This document shows, piece after piece, positions 44,841 to 55,282 of a DNA stretch of 64,000 nt. Both the position numbers and the translations under genes were made by a program. The number at the start of each line of letters is the position of its first letter. Within the stretch, counting starts at the first letter, position 1. This DNA is from Dillenia suffruticosa (lineage: Eukaryota; Streptophyta; Magnoliopsida; Dilleniales; Dilleniaceae). The notes beneath the pieces are model-generated. The model saw only the letters and a list, made by a program, of their open reading frames with translations. It ran no database searches and was not told where the DNA came from. The DNA is taken from contig JAVTVX010000035.1 of assembly GCA_033439265.1 (NCBI GenBank), positions 13,976,001-14,040,000 of the forward strand, read 5' to 3'.

Positions 44841-45607
44841 TGATGTGAACCCGTTGGGTATAAAAACCCTAAAACCCACGAACAAGTTAATTTAGCCCAA
44901 AAATCGTTCCAACGAATTATTTGAACCGGTGGAATTAAAGACCTCAACCCTTGCCCTAAAGGAGGAAGAACCTAAGGTATATGACCTTAGACCCGTTTCT
45001 CACTAAATCAAGAACTTTGGTATAAAGATGGAATGAATGACGCCACAATCTAGATGGATCGAAACCTAGATTGATAAGTCAAAAAACTAAACAAGACTCA
45101 TATCTTGAATAAGTTCAAAGTTCTCAAAAGAACAAGACTTGTGTGAAGAATCCTCACAATTTTATTAATTCTCTCCAAAGTGTTGTTTTTTACACAATGT
45201 ATAATGGCCTATTTATAGCCTAAAAGTAAAACATAATTGGCAACTAAAAATTTAGTAACTCCCTAAACAATAAAAAATTAGGAAACTAAACATAAATTAC
45301 AAAAAAATTAGGAAACTAAATAATTCAAACTATTTTGACCAAATCTTGCTGCTATTTTTCTTCATTTTCGTCTTCCCTTGATCTTAGGTAGTTTTGGGCC
45401 TTTTATTCTTCCAACTGGGCTTGTATAAGCATAATTAAGGCTCCTTTTGGTTCTTTATTTATTTGGGCTTCAATTTCTTGTTGTAAAGCCCCCTGAATTA
45501 AGTTATTCAGTGCTTCTTTGAATCTTTTAACTTGGGCCCTTGTCACCGGCCCAATTGGGACTTGAGTTGGATCTCGTGAATTCCTTACAATCTTGATGAT
45601 CTCATCA
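44841..45607 (-). repeat. 3' LTR of element B
   Basis: TGATGTGAACCCGTTGGG to GATGATCTCATCA. Its inner 205 bp (45403-45607) are coding: they supply the last 68 or so residues of the integrase frame. Confidence 0.95.
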
Positions 45608-45975
45608 TTCCCCTCCTCTTGAGAAGGATTTGTCCTCAAATCGTCACCTACATCAAAAGGACTCAAGTCAGTAATATTGAAAATAGCACTAACATGATAC
45701 TCACCTGGTAAATCAAGTCTGTAAGCATTGTCGTTGATCCGTTCTAGCACTTGAAAAGGACCATCTCCTCGAGGCAACAACTTAGAACGTCTCTGTGCCG
45801 GAAATCTTTCCTTCCGCATGTGTAACCAAACCCAATCACCGGGTTCAAAAATCAACTTGTGACGTCCCTTGTTAGCTTGCTTGATGTATTGTTCGGTCCT
45901 TCTCTCGATATTGAATCGTACTTTCTCGTGAAATTGCTTCACAAATTCTGCTTTTTTCTTACCATCTAAATTCAC
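45403..45975 (-). pseudogene. Integrase C-terminal tail of element B, running into the LTR
   Basis: A 190-codon frame separated from the integrase core by a single TAA. It reads GRHKLIFEPGDWVWLHMRKE, PAQRRSKLLPRGDGPFQVLE and YRLDLPGEYHVSAIFNITDL, the GPY/F-type DNA-binding tail of chromoviral integrase. It passes through SPFDVGDDLRTNPSQEEGND at the polypurine tract and goes on in the LTR (VPIGPVTRAQVKRFKEALNN) to a stop at 45403. In CRM elements this tail carries a CR motif in place of a classical chromodomain and may direct centromeric integration; I see no classical chromodomain here. The LTR-coded part also survives in H. Confidence 0.85.
45608..45621 (-). other. Polypurine tract of element B
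   Basis: Minus strand AAGAGGAGGGGAA directly before the LTR start TGATGAGATC. It primes plus-strand synthesis and is at the same time translated as part of the integrase tail. Confidence 0.9.
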
Positions 45976-47514
45976 TTACTCAGAAATAGGTAAAGGTAAG
46001 AAATCCAAAGGAGTTAAAGGATTAAAACCATAAACAATTTCAAACGGTGAGAATTTAGTAGTAGAGTGAACAACACGATTATATGCAAACTCAACATGTG
46101 GCAAACATTCTTCCCAAGTTTTAATATTTTTACCAATGACAGCTCTCAATAAAGTGGATAAAGTTCTGTTGACTACTTCTGTTTGACCATCAGTTTGAGG
46201 ATGACAAGTTGTTGAAAATAAAAGTTTCGTTCCTAACTTTCTCCATAATGTCTTCCAAAAGTAACTCAGGAACTTAGTATCCCGATCTGAAACGATTGTT
46301 CTAGGCATCCCATGTAACCTCACAATTTCCCTAAAGAATAATTCCGCAATATGAGAAGCATTGTCAGATTTATGACAAGGAATAAAATGAGCCATCTTAG
46401 AAAATCGATCTACAACTACAAAGATTGAATCTCGTCCATATTTATTCTTAGGTAAACCCAAAATAAAATCCATTGAAATATCAATCCAAGGTGAACTAGG
46501 AATAGGTAGGGGTGTATAAAGACCATTAGGTTGAACCTTAGATTTAGCTTGCCTACAGGTAATACATCTACCACAAAATCTCTCAATGTCTCGCTTCATG
46601 TGTGGCCAATAAAAATGCTCTTGTAAAATTGCCAAGGTTTTGGCAACCCCAAAATGTCCCATTAACCCTCCGCTATGAGATTCTCGAACTAACAACTCTC
46701 TCAATGAACAATTTGGCATGCACAACTTATTTTCTCTAAACAAAAAGTTCTCATGCCTATAGAATTTACCCTCTACAGATTTTTCACATGCACTATAAAT
46801 TTCTCCAAAATCATGGTCATCATGATAAAATTCTTTAATATGCTCAAAACCAAGAAATTTAGCATCAAGAGTAGAGATTAAGGCATACCTGCGTGAAAGT
46901 GCATCCGCAACTACATTCTCCTTACCTTGTTTATATCGAATGACATAAGGAAAAGTTTCGATGAATTCCATCCATCGAGCATGTCTCTTATTCAGCTTAT
47001 GTTGACTTTTCAAATGTTTCAAGGATTCATGATCCGTACGAATCACAAATTCTTTCGGCCACAAATAGTGTTGCCATGTCTCCAAAGCTCGAACCAAGGC
47101 GTACAATTCTTTGTCATAGGTAGGATAGTTAAGTGCAGCCCCGCTTAAATTCTCGCTAAAGTATGCAAGTGGTTTTTCATCCTGCATAAGAACAGCGCCT
47201 ATACCTACACCTGAAGCATCACATTCAATTTCAAATGTTTTAGAAAAGTTCGGTAAAGCAAGTAAAGGTGCATGAGTAAGATTATGTTTAATAAGTTGAA
47301 ACGCCTTCTCTTGCTCTTCACTCCATTGAAATGCAACGTTTTTCTTGATGACTTGTGTAAGCGGTGCAGTGATAGTGCTAAAATCTTTCACGAACCTCCT
47401 GTAAAAACTAGCAAGACCATGAAAACTTCTAACATTACCTATATTGGAGGGGGTTGGCCATTCTTGGATGGCTTTGATCTTCTCTTCATCCACCTCGATG
47501 CCTTTAGCACTCAC
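45976..47514 (-). pseudogene. RNase H and integrase core of element B
   Basis: A 512-codon uninterrupted frame. Residues about 1-90: RT connection ([20 protein letters not shown]). About 95-215: RNase H, with [53 protein letters not shown] and [11 protein letters not shown]. About 280-330: integrase zinc-binding H-H-C-C ([20 protein letters not shown] ... [11 protein letters not shown]). About 340-500: catalytic core with Asp in [20 protein letters not shown], Asp in [20 protein letters not shown] and Glu in [20 protein letters not shown]. Ends at a TAA followed in the same frame by the tail. The frame joins RT upstream only through a one-base shift near 47585. It is the best-preserved enzyme region in the window. 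Confidence 0.93.
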
Positions 47515-48518
47515 AACAAAACCCAGAAAAACAAGCTTGTCGGTGCAGAAGGTACACTTTTTGAAGTTAGCATATAAATTTTCTTTTCAAGTACATCCAA
47601 AACCGAATGCAAATGTGAGACATGATCATGCAAACTTTTGCTATATATCAAAATATCATCAAAATAAACAACAACGAATTTACCGATAAAAGCACGCAAA
47701 ACATGATTCATTAAGCGCATGAATGTACTAGGAGCATTAGTTAATCCAAAGGGCATAACTAACCACTCATACAACCCATATTTAGTTTTAAAAGCTGTTT
47801 TCCATTCATCTCCTTCTTTCATTCGTATTTGATGATATCCACTCTTAAGATCAATTTTAGAAAACACACAAGCACCATGCAACTCATCTAACATGTCATC
47901 TAAATGAGGAATAGGGTGTCGATATCTTACCGTTATATTGTTGATGGCTCGGCAGTCAACACACATCCTCCATGTTCCATCTTTCTTAGGTACCAAAATC
48001 ACCGGAACTGCACATGGACTCATACTTTCTCTCACATGCCCCTTTTCCATCAACTCTTCGACTTGTCTTTGAAGCTCCTTCGCCTCTTCTGGATTGCTTC
48101 TATATACTGGACGATTTGGAATTGATGCACCGGGTATGAAATCAATTTGATGTTCAATACCCCGGATAGGTGGCAAACCTTGGGGTAGCTCTTCAGGAAA
48201 CACATCTTCGAATTCCTGCAAAAGAGAAACAATAACACTCGGCAAAGAACGGTTAAGTATGTCAGTGTTTAAGAGGAATTCCTTGTACATAAGTACAATC
48301 ATTGGCCGTCTTGAGAGCATCGCTCGCTTAACCTCACTTGTTTTGGCATAAAAATTCTGTTGTTTTCTCTCGGATTTTACCTCATTGGCCGAACTTTTCT
48401 CTCTTTTCTCTTTCTCATCAAATTCGGTATTTCTCTCTTCTTTTCTCTCTTTTTTCTCTTCTCTCAACCCATTTTGATCTTTTTGTTTCTGTTGCTCACT
48501 CAATTTTTGCAACCTCAC
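47515..48518 (-). pseudogene. Reverse transcriptase of element B
   Basis: Reads a Lys/Glu-rich linker (first 70 residues), then [80 protein letters not shown] and [24 protein letters not shown] is the polymerase active-site motif. In the thumb, near 47580-47590, a single-base change shifts the frame; the expected continuation is in the next frame into the RNase H ORF. The RT core itself is complete, so the copy may have been active recently. Confidence 0.92.
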
Positions 48519-49051
48519 TCGGTCTTGTCTTCATAGACTTGCTTTGGTGTCATCGGAATTAGAGTGATTTTTTGTTGGTTGAACAGGAATGAATATTTGT
48601 TGGTGAAGCCGTCATGTTGCACATGTCGATCAAATTGCCAAGGCCTTCCTAACAAAATATGCCCAGCCTGCATTGGCACCACATCACATAACACCTCATC
48701 TTCATATTTCCCAATTCGGAATGGTACAACAACTTGTTTTGTAACTCTCACTTCTCCACTATCATTCAACCATTGTAGCTTGTATGGTTGAGAATGTTTA
48801 GTGGTTGTCAAATTCAGCTTTTCCACTAAAGTCTTACTCGCAACATTAGTAAAACTACCACCGTCAATGATCAAAATGCATACCTTGTCTTTCACATGAC
48901 AACGAGTGTGAAAGATATTCTCCCGTTGTACTTCTTCTTCATCTTCTTTGGCTTGTAAGCTTAAGGCTCGACATGTTACTAGCGTTAACATCTCACCATA
49001 TTCAGCCCCATACTCCTCAGCTCCGATGGGGACGTCTTCCAATGGAGGCAA
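48515..49051 (-). pseudogene. Aspartic protease of element B
   Basis: 178-codon frame. VCILIIDGGSFTNVASKTLV is the retropepsin active-site region, but the usual D-S/T-G is D-G-G; I recall this variant from close plant relatives, so it may not be a defect. Downstream VTKQVVVPFRIGKYEDEVLC and MQAGHILLGRPWQFDRHVQH correspond to the flap and the second conserved ILGRPW block. Overlaps the RT frame by a few bases and follows gag after a frame change. Confidence 0.88.
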
Positions 49052-49063
49052 ACAATCAATGTC

Positions 49064-50205
49064 TCATTCATCTTCAGACTCGATTGCACCATTTTCCCGA
49101 ATCACCATAACTCGCTTGTTTGGACATTGGCTAGCTATATGTCCTCTTCCCTGACACCTGAAACATTTAATCTCACTAAATCGAGTTAAAGTAGGGGTTG
49201 ACTTACTTTGAAAAGTCGTGGTGGAGTTAACAGGTTTTTGTTCAGGCTTAACTCTGGAGATGGTTGAATTTTCTTCTTTCTTCGGGTAGCTCATTCTCCA
49301 AGATGTTGCATTTGGAATCTGTGGTGTTGGTTTTGGTCGTGTGTTACCTCTTTTGAGCTGCCTTTCAACCTTGATTGCCATATGTACCAAATCCTCTAAC
49401 TCCACACATAATGGTGAAGCTTGATCGTGTTGGCAATCTTTCGATTTAAACCATTCAAAAATCTAGCCATCGTCGCCTCTCTATCTTCTTCCACATTAGC
49501 TCGAATCATAGTCACCTCCATCTCTTTGTAATACTCATCTACGCTTCGATTACCTTGGTGGAGACTCTGCAACTTGAGATATAAATCCCTATAGTAATGA
49601 CTCGGTACAAATCGTCGTCTCATCACCCTCTTCATCTCACCCCAAGTTTCAATGGATCGATCCCCATTCCGTCGTCTATTGATGCACAATTGATCCCACT
49701 ATACAATTGCATAATCAGTAAACTCAATAACAGCAAGTTTAACCTTCTTTAATTCAGAATAGCTGTGACAATCAAAAACCAACTCAATCTTCTTCTCCCA
49801 CTCAAGATATGTTTCGGGATCACTTTTACCTTAAAACGATGGAATTTTCATCTTGTTACTACCTAAATTGTTGTCTACCCGATTATTAACTTCTCTATTT
49901 CGACCAAGTCTCCTATGACTACCCACTGACAACCTATCAAACTCCTCTTCTAACCCATCCCCTTCAAACTCATCCACAACTTCAGTTTCTCTTTGATGAA
50001 ACCTATTCCTCCTGGAGGGGGTTGGCACTATTGATGGTTGTCCCCTTTGCGACCCTTCTTCCACCTTATCCAACCTTTCATGTATAAGATCTAACTCTTT
50101 CTTCATCATCCGTCTCATCTCCCCCATAAAGGCTTGTAGTTGGAGATTCGACCCAACTTGAGGTTGAACTTCCTCACTTATGTTATCTTTTTGATTTTGA
50201 GTCAT
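49064..50205 (-). pseudogene. gag of element B
   Basis: Three adjacent open pieces. 50205-49831 is an N-terminal piece (MTQNQKDNISEEVQPQVGSN, a coiled-coil-like FMGEMRRMMKKELDLIHERL). 49689-49396 is capsid (IETWGEMKRVMRRRFVPSHY, YLKLQSLHQGNRSVDEYYKE). 49405-49064 is nucleocapsid with zinc knuckle C-F-R-C-Q-G-R-G-H-I-A-S-Q-C-P, all ligands intact. Stops around 49690-49830 and a frameshift near 49400 separate them. Confidence 0.88.
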
Positions 50206-50220
50206 GATTGGAATCTGCAA

Positions 50221-51030
50221 GACAATGTTAGAATAAAATAGGAAAGAAACTCACCACACTCCCTCACGTATTTCACTCAAAAATAATGATTCACTCAAAT
50301 CCACTCGTGTTTCACTCTATGTATTTGGCTTTTATTTTTAATGAATTCTCTCTTGCCTTTTACCACTCTACTTCACTTAGTCAAGTTCTTTATTGAACTC
50401 GAGAACTCAACTCAAAAATAATTGCCTTGTGAAATTCAATGACTTATATAGAAGAAAGTATAACAAGAAAAGTAAGAAGGAATAAGAAAAATAAGGAATA
50501 AGAAAAGTAATAAATTTAAAAAAAAAATTGCTAAATTAGAAAGGAAACAGTCAAGGAATGAGATAAATAAGGAAGATGAACAAATAAAGAAATAGTCCAT
50601 AAAAGGAAAACAAATATGGAAAGTTTGAATTTGGGTAAGTGTACAAATAATGAAATATTTCAAATCCAACCAAAAGGTAATAACACTGCCAAATCACAAA
50701 ATGGAGAATTATCAATTTTGCAAAATTTGAAAACTGACCCTTTTTTTTTTTCAAGGCCTCTTCTCTTTTTTTTTTGTAGGTCTTTTTTCTTTTTTTTTTC
50801 TCCCCTTTTTTTTTTTGGTTTTTTTTTTTCACGGCCCCTTTTTTTTTGTTGTGGGTCTTTTTTTTTTTTTGCCCTTCTTTTCTTTTTTTTTTTGGGAATA
50901 TGACAGCACAAAATAAAGAATAAGTACACCCAAAATAAGAAATAAACCAACGAATGAAGATTTTTTTTTTCAGACACAAAAAGAAGAAAAAAAAATTAAA
51001 TAAGAATAATTCAAAGGAAAAAAAAACCTG
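50221..51030 (-). other. Leader of element B with homopolymer-rich block
   Basis: The 5' untranslated leader. At 50740-50895 the plus strand is a series of 9-13 T runs separated by short GC-containing spacers (the transcript would carry A runs with GGGCC, GAAAAG spacers). Frames open on either strand here are Lys- or Phe-only and are not genes. Confidence 0.8.
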
Positions 51031-51031
51031 G

Positions 51032-51049
51032 ATTGGCTCTGATACCAAC
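51032..51049 (-). promoter_or_regulatory. Primer binding site of element B
   Basis: Minus strand GTTGGTATCAGAGCCAAT immediately inside the 5' LTR, a full match to the initiator tRNA-Met primer complement. Confidence 0.95.
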
Positions 51050-51816
51050 TGATGTGAACCCGTTGGGTATAAAAACCCTAGAACCCAGGAACAAGTTAAT
51101 TTAGCCCAAAAATCGTTCCAACGAATTATTTGAACCGGTGGAATTAAAGACCTCAACCCTTGCCCTAAAGGAGGAAGAACCTAAGGTATATGACCTTAGA
51201 CCCGTTTCTCACTAGATCAAGAACTTTGGTATAAAGATGGAATGAATGACGCCACAATTTAGATGGTTCGAAACCTAGATTGATAAGTCAAAGAACTAAA
51301 CAAGACTCATATCTTGAATAAGTTCAAAGTTCTCAAAAGAACAAGACTTGTGTGAAGAATCCTCACAATTTTATTAATTCTCTCCAAAGTGTTGTTTTTT
51401 ACACAATGTATAATGACCTATTTATAGCATAAAAGTAAAACATAATTGACAACTAAAAATTTAGTAACTCCCTAAACAATAAAAAATTAGGAAACTAAAC
51501 ATAAGTTACAAAAAAATTAGGAAACTAAATAATTCAAACTACTTTGACCAAGTCTTGCTGCTATTTTTCTTCATTTTCGTCCTCCCTTGATCTTAGGTAG
51601 TTTTGGGCCTTTTATTCTTCCAACTGGGCTTGTATAAGCATAATTAAGGCCCCTTTTGGTTCTTTATTTATTTGGGCTTCAATTTCTTGTTGTAAAGCCC
51701 CCTGAATTAAGTTATTCAGTGTTTCTTTGTATCTTTTAACTCGGGCCCTTGTCACCGGCCCAATTGGGACTTGAGTTGGATCTCGTAAATTCCTTACAAT
51801 TTTGATGATCTCATCA
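51050..51816 (-). repeat. 5' LTR of element B
   Basis: 767 bp, TGATGTGAAC to ATCTCATCA on the plus strand. About 97.5 percent identical to the other LTR by eye, with no length difference. Confidence 0.95.
51418..51427 (-). promoter_or_regulatory. TATA box in the 5' LTR of element B
   Basis: Minus strand CTATAAATAG. A TTTATT at 51370-51375 (AATAAA on the minus strand) lies about 45 bases downstream, so R is very short. The same arrangement is present in H (17545-17601). Confidence 0.75.
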
Positions 51817-51821
51817 GTACC

Positions 51822-52946
51822 TCACCGAGATGCACCAGATATAGTACGATTTCGGCAGAGGGAGGGACGTCTAACTCCCCTGCACATCCAAACCCCAAAC
51901 CACGCCACCCCGTCGGATCGCTCCGTGGTAGGAATATGACTATAGTCATCTGCGGCACCCTTCATTTCTAAATCAATCTAGTTCACAAGCAATGTGCCAT
52001 AATTTTCCATCAAATAATCAACAATCTCATGCCAAATCAATTCATAGAGCAATATCAAATAACATATGGCACAGAATCATTTTTAAACACAATGGATGCA
52101 TTTATACTTTATAATTCAGTTCAGACAGCCCACAGTAACAAAACAATCCGCATAAATCACGTAAAATCTTTCGAAAATCATTTATAAAGCAATTTTAAAA
52201 CAGGTTTCTCATTCATGAATATAATGGACCATCCACTCACCTCTAGAGAGGGTATTCACTCCCTACACCCAATCCATACTCAAGAAATCTCCTTTCAAAC
52301 TCCAATGGATTGTCCTGAAACAACCATAACAATTCTCAAGTCATTTCTCCTCCAAACTCAAGGGTTCACAAACTTTTCTAATTTTGTTTAACCCTCATTT
52401 CTAACATTTTCTTGTTCCTATCCTCATTTTACCAATTTATCGCCATTTACATATTTACAAAATTTATATTCACAACTCTTCTAGATTTTCTTAAATTAAC
52501 ATAGTCTTAGTTTCTTCTAATTTTTCCAATTCATGGATATACATTCCAATTCTACCATGGGCTTTCGCATTTGCCTACGAAACCTTCGTGCGCTGTTCGA
52601 TTTAATTTGAAACCTGCAATGCTTCTGATTTGAAGCAAAATTTAGTATCTAGCTTCAATCACCAAAGGAAATTGAAACCCTAGAATATATCAATCGGAAA
52701 TTTATTCCACATGTACAGGGGATGAATTGAAATCTCGACTAGAGTTCTCGAGGGGTTACCGATGACTACCGAGTTGGGGTCTCTTCTGGGGTTGCAGCAA
52801 GTGTCTCGGCAGAGGGCAACACGGGAACAGGCGAGGGAGAGAAGCAGTGGGCTGTTCGTGCGCGAGGGAGAGGGCTCGCGGCTGGTACGCATTGGAGCGC
52901 TCGCGAGATGGAGCTGCTCGCGGGCTGTAGCAACGCGGGAGGGAAG
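51822..52946 (-). repeat. 3' LTR of element D, part 2 (truncated)
   Basis: Continues from TCACCGAGATGCACC, matching 57878-59080 of the 5' LTR. Relative to that copy it lacks about 80 bp at 52559 and the whole end beyond GCGGGAGGGAAG at 52946, where it fuses to integrase sequence. Confidence 0.9.
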
Positions 52947-53559
52947 AGTGTGCTTCTTCCAGAATAGCCTTTCGAAGCTCATCATTTTTGGGAACACAAA
53001 TCCGCTTCCCATACATGACTATACCATCCTCCCGAACATGGAAATCACTAGTTTTACCCTCGCGAACCTTTTCCACTATTTGCTTTAACTCTTCATCAGT
53101 GGTTTGGAATTCTTTAATACTGTCTACCAAGATTGGTCGAACTTCAAATTTCGCTAATAATGCACCACTGTCATCACAAGTAATTTTGGCTCCAAGAGCA
53201 CGAAATCCAACCAGGCATGAGAGGTAAGCGTTTCCCTGAATCTGAGAAGATGAGGACTTACGGCTTAAGGCATCAGCAACTATATTTGCCTTGCCCGGGT
53301 GATAATCAATCACCAAATCATAGTCTTTGATCAGCTCTAGCCATCTCCTTTGTCTCAATTTGAGCTCCTTCTGGGTGAGCAGGTACTTGAAGCTTTTGTG
53401 GTCGGTGAAGATTCTGCAAGTGGCCCCATATAAATAATGGCGCCAAATCTTTAATGCAAGTACAATTGCAGCCAATTCTAAATCATGTGTAGGATAATTC
53501 AGTTCATGCTTCTTTAACTGTCGAGAAGCATAGGCGATAGTTCCGCCACCTTGCGTCAA
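52756..53559 (-). pseudogene. RNase H of element D fused to LTR by deletion
   Basis: A 267-codon open frame. The first 200 codons are RNase H ([60 protein letters not shown]) and the spacer to integrase, reaching the first His-containing segment ([10 protein letters not shown]). At about 52946 it passes into antisense LTR sequence, giving an Arg/Pro/Leu-rich tail with no homologous function. The integrase core and chromodomain are absent, so this is a deletion chimera rather than a new gene. The RNase H catalytic Asp-Glu-Asp set is present. Confidence 0.88.
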
Positions 53560-53574
53560 GATGCATCCTAACCC

Positions 53575-54702
53575 TTATTTATTGGCATCGCTGTAGACAA
53601 CATAATCATCACCAAGGGTAGGAAGGGCAAGTATGGGAGCCGTTGTGAGTCTCTTCTTGAGTTCTTGAAAACTCTGCTCACATTTATCCATCCATTCAAA
53701 CTTGATTCCTTTCCGCGTCAAACCAGACAACGGAGATGCAATTTTGGAAAAACCCTCTACGAATTTTCGATAGTAACCCGCCAATCCGAGGAAACTTCTC
53801 AACTCAATGACGTTTTTGGGTTGTTCCCATTTCAGAATTGCCTCAACTTTCTTCGGATCAACAAATATCCCTTCTCCAGATACTACATGTCCCAAGAACC
53901 CAATTTCCTTCAACCAAAATTCACATTTTGAGAACTTGGCATACAAATGCTTGTCTTGGAGAGTCTACAACACAATCCGAAGATGATTTGAATGCTCTTC
54001 GTCATTTTTGGAATATACAAGGATGTCGTCAATGAAAACAATGACGAACTTGTCGAGATAGGAGTGAAAAACTCGATTCATTAGGTCCATGAAAACTGCT
54101 GGAGCATTCGTCAAGCCGAAAGGCATCACCAAGAATTCATAGTGTCCATACTTCGTCCTAAACGCAGTCTTAGGGACATCATTTCCTTTATCCGCAACTG
54201 ATAATAGCCGGACCTCAAATCTATCTTGGAGAATACACTGGCCTTGATCAAACAAGTCATCAATCCTTGGCAAGGGGTATTTGTTCTTGATAGTCACCTT
54301 ATTTAATTATCGATAATCAATACACAATCGAAGAGTGCCATCTTTCTTCTTGACAAAGAGAACCGGAGCACCCCAAGGTGAAGTGCTCGGTCGGATGAAT
54401 CCCTTTCTCAACAACTCTTGGAGTTGGACTTTCAACTCTTTTAATTATGCCGGTGCCATTCGATAAGGAGAAGTGGAGACTGGTGCCATACCGGGAAAAA
54501 GATCTATAGTGAAATCAAACTCCCGAATCGGTGGCAACGCCGATAACTCTTCTGGAAAGACGTCCGGGAACTCATTTACCACAAGGATATCGCTCAGGTC
54601 AGGGCTTGCTGCCATAGTGTCAATGATATGAGCCAAATACGCTTCGCAGCCCTTATGCACTAATCTCCGTGCCTGAAGAGCTGAAATCACACAGGTCGGC
54701 AA
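53575..54702 (-). pseudogene. Reverse transcriptase of element D
   Basis: In three pieces. 54702-54445: protease-RT linker (CVISALQARRLVHKGCEAYL, NEFPDVFPEELSALPPIREF). 54297-53965: palm with [20 protein letters not shown] and [20 protein letters not shown], the FIDD active site. 53946-53575: thumb and connection ([40 protein letters not shown]). A stop near 54445 and another in the DYR-LNK segment near 54305, a shift around 54230 and a stop near 53960 inactivate it. Confidence 0.88.
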
Positions 54703-54705
54703 TAC

Positions 54706-55068
54706 TCACCGTTCACCAGCGAACACAAGTAGTGGATGTCCTGCCCTACGGAATTCCACTTCTTTAGTGAAACAATTCACTGAAGCTCGGTGAAGACTTA
54801 GCCAATCTATGCCTAGAATGGCGTCGAAGTCCTTCATATCCAACGGAATCAAATCCGCTTCAAGGATCGTTTCACCAACTTTCACCTCACAAGACTTATG
54901 TATAAAATTTCGAATCATATGCTCTCCTAAGGGAGTAATGACCAACAGTTCTTCATCAAGTGGAACTAAATCCCTATCAGAATGTCTTGCAAATCCTGAG
55001 CTTACAAATGAATTATTCGATCCGGTATCAATGAGTATATGTGCATCCACTCCAAAAATTTTCATCAT
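54706..55068 (-). pseudogene. Protease of element D
   Basis: 120-codon frame: VDAHILIDTGSNNSFVSSGF with an intact D-T-G active site, then DLIPLDMKDFDAILGIDWLS with the ILGxDWL block typical of gypsy retropepsins. Enzymatically complete to look at, but isolated from gag and RT by stops. Confidence 0.87.
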
Positions 55069-55282
55069 ACCTAGAAATGTAAACCATAAACATAATCATA
55101 TCATCATACCCTTTCATTTATAATCACAAATCATCAAATCATAGTTATAATCCATAGATATCACATTTTCAATTTTTAAACTTAAATTTAAATGAAAATT
55201 TACCTGTGACTACGTCGGGATTAATCTGAGTTTCTTCGTTCGTCATGGCAAAAACCCTAGCTTGAGCTCTCAGCTGAGGTCG

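Larger units (their letters stand above)
44841..51816 (-). mobile_element. Element B: nearly complete CRM-like chromovirus in the 3' LTR of D
   Basis: 6976 bp, minus strand. LTRs 44841-45607 and 51050-51816, both 767 bp, about 19 differences by eye (15 of them transitions). Target duplication GTACC at 44836-44840 and 51817-51821. Primer site, polypurine tract, promoter and all gag-pol domains are present. Coding damage is limited to stops in gag, a one-base frameshift in RT and one stop before the integrase tail. The pol frame continues through the polypurine tract into the LTR, a feature I associate with the CRM clade. Confidence 0.92.

Noticed and set aside
45403..45607. Separate host gene overlapping the B LTR
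   Set aside because: It is the LTR-encoded end of the integrase frame, also found in both LTRs of H.
50551..51156. 201-codon frame with Lys-rich and Phe-rich runs
   Set aside because: Produced by the homopolymer block in the B leader and running into the LTR; no homology and no conserved start.
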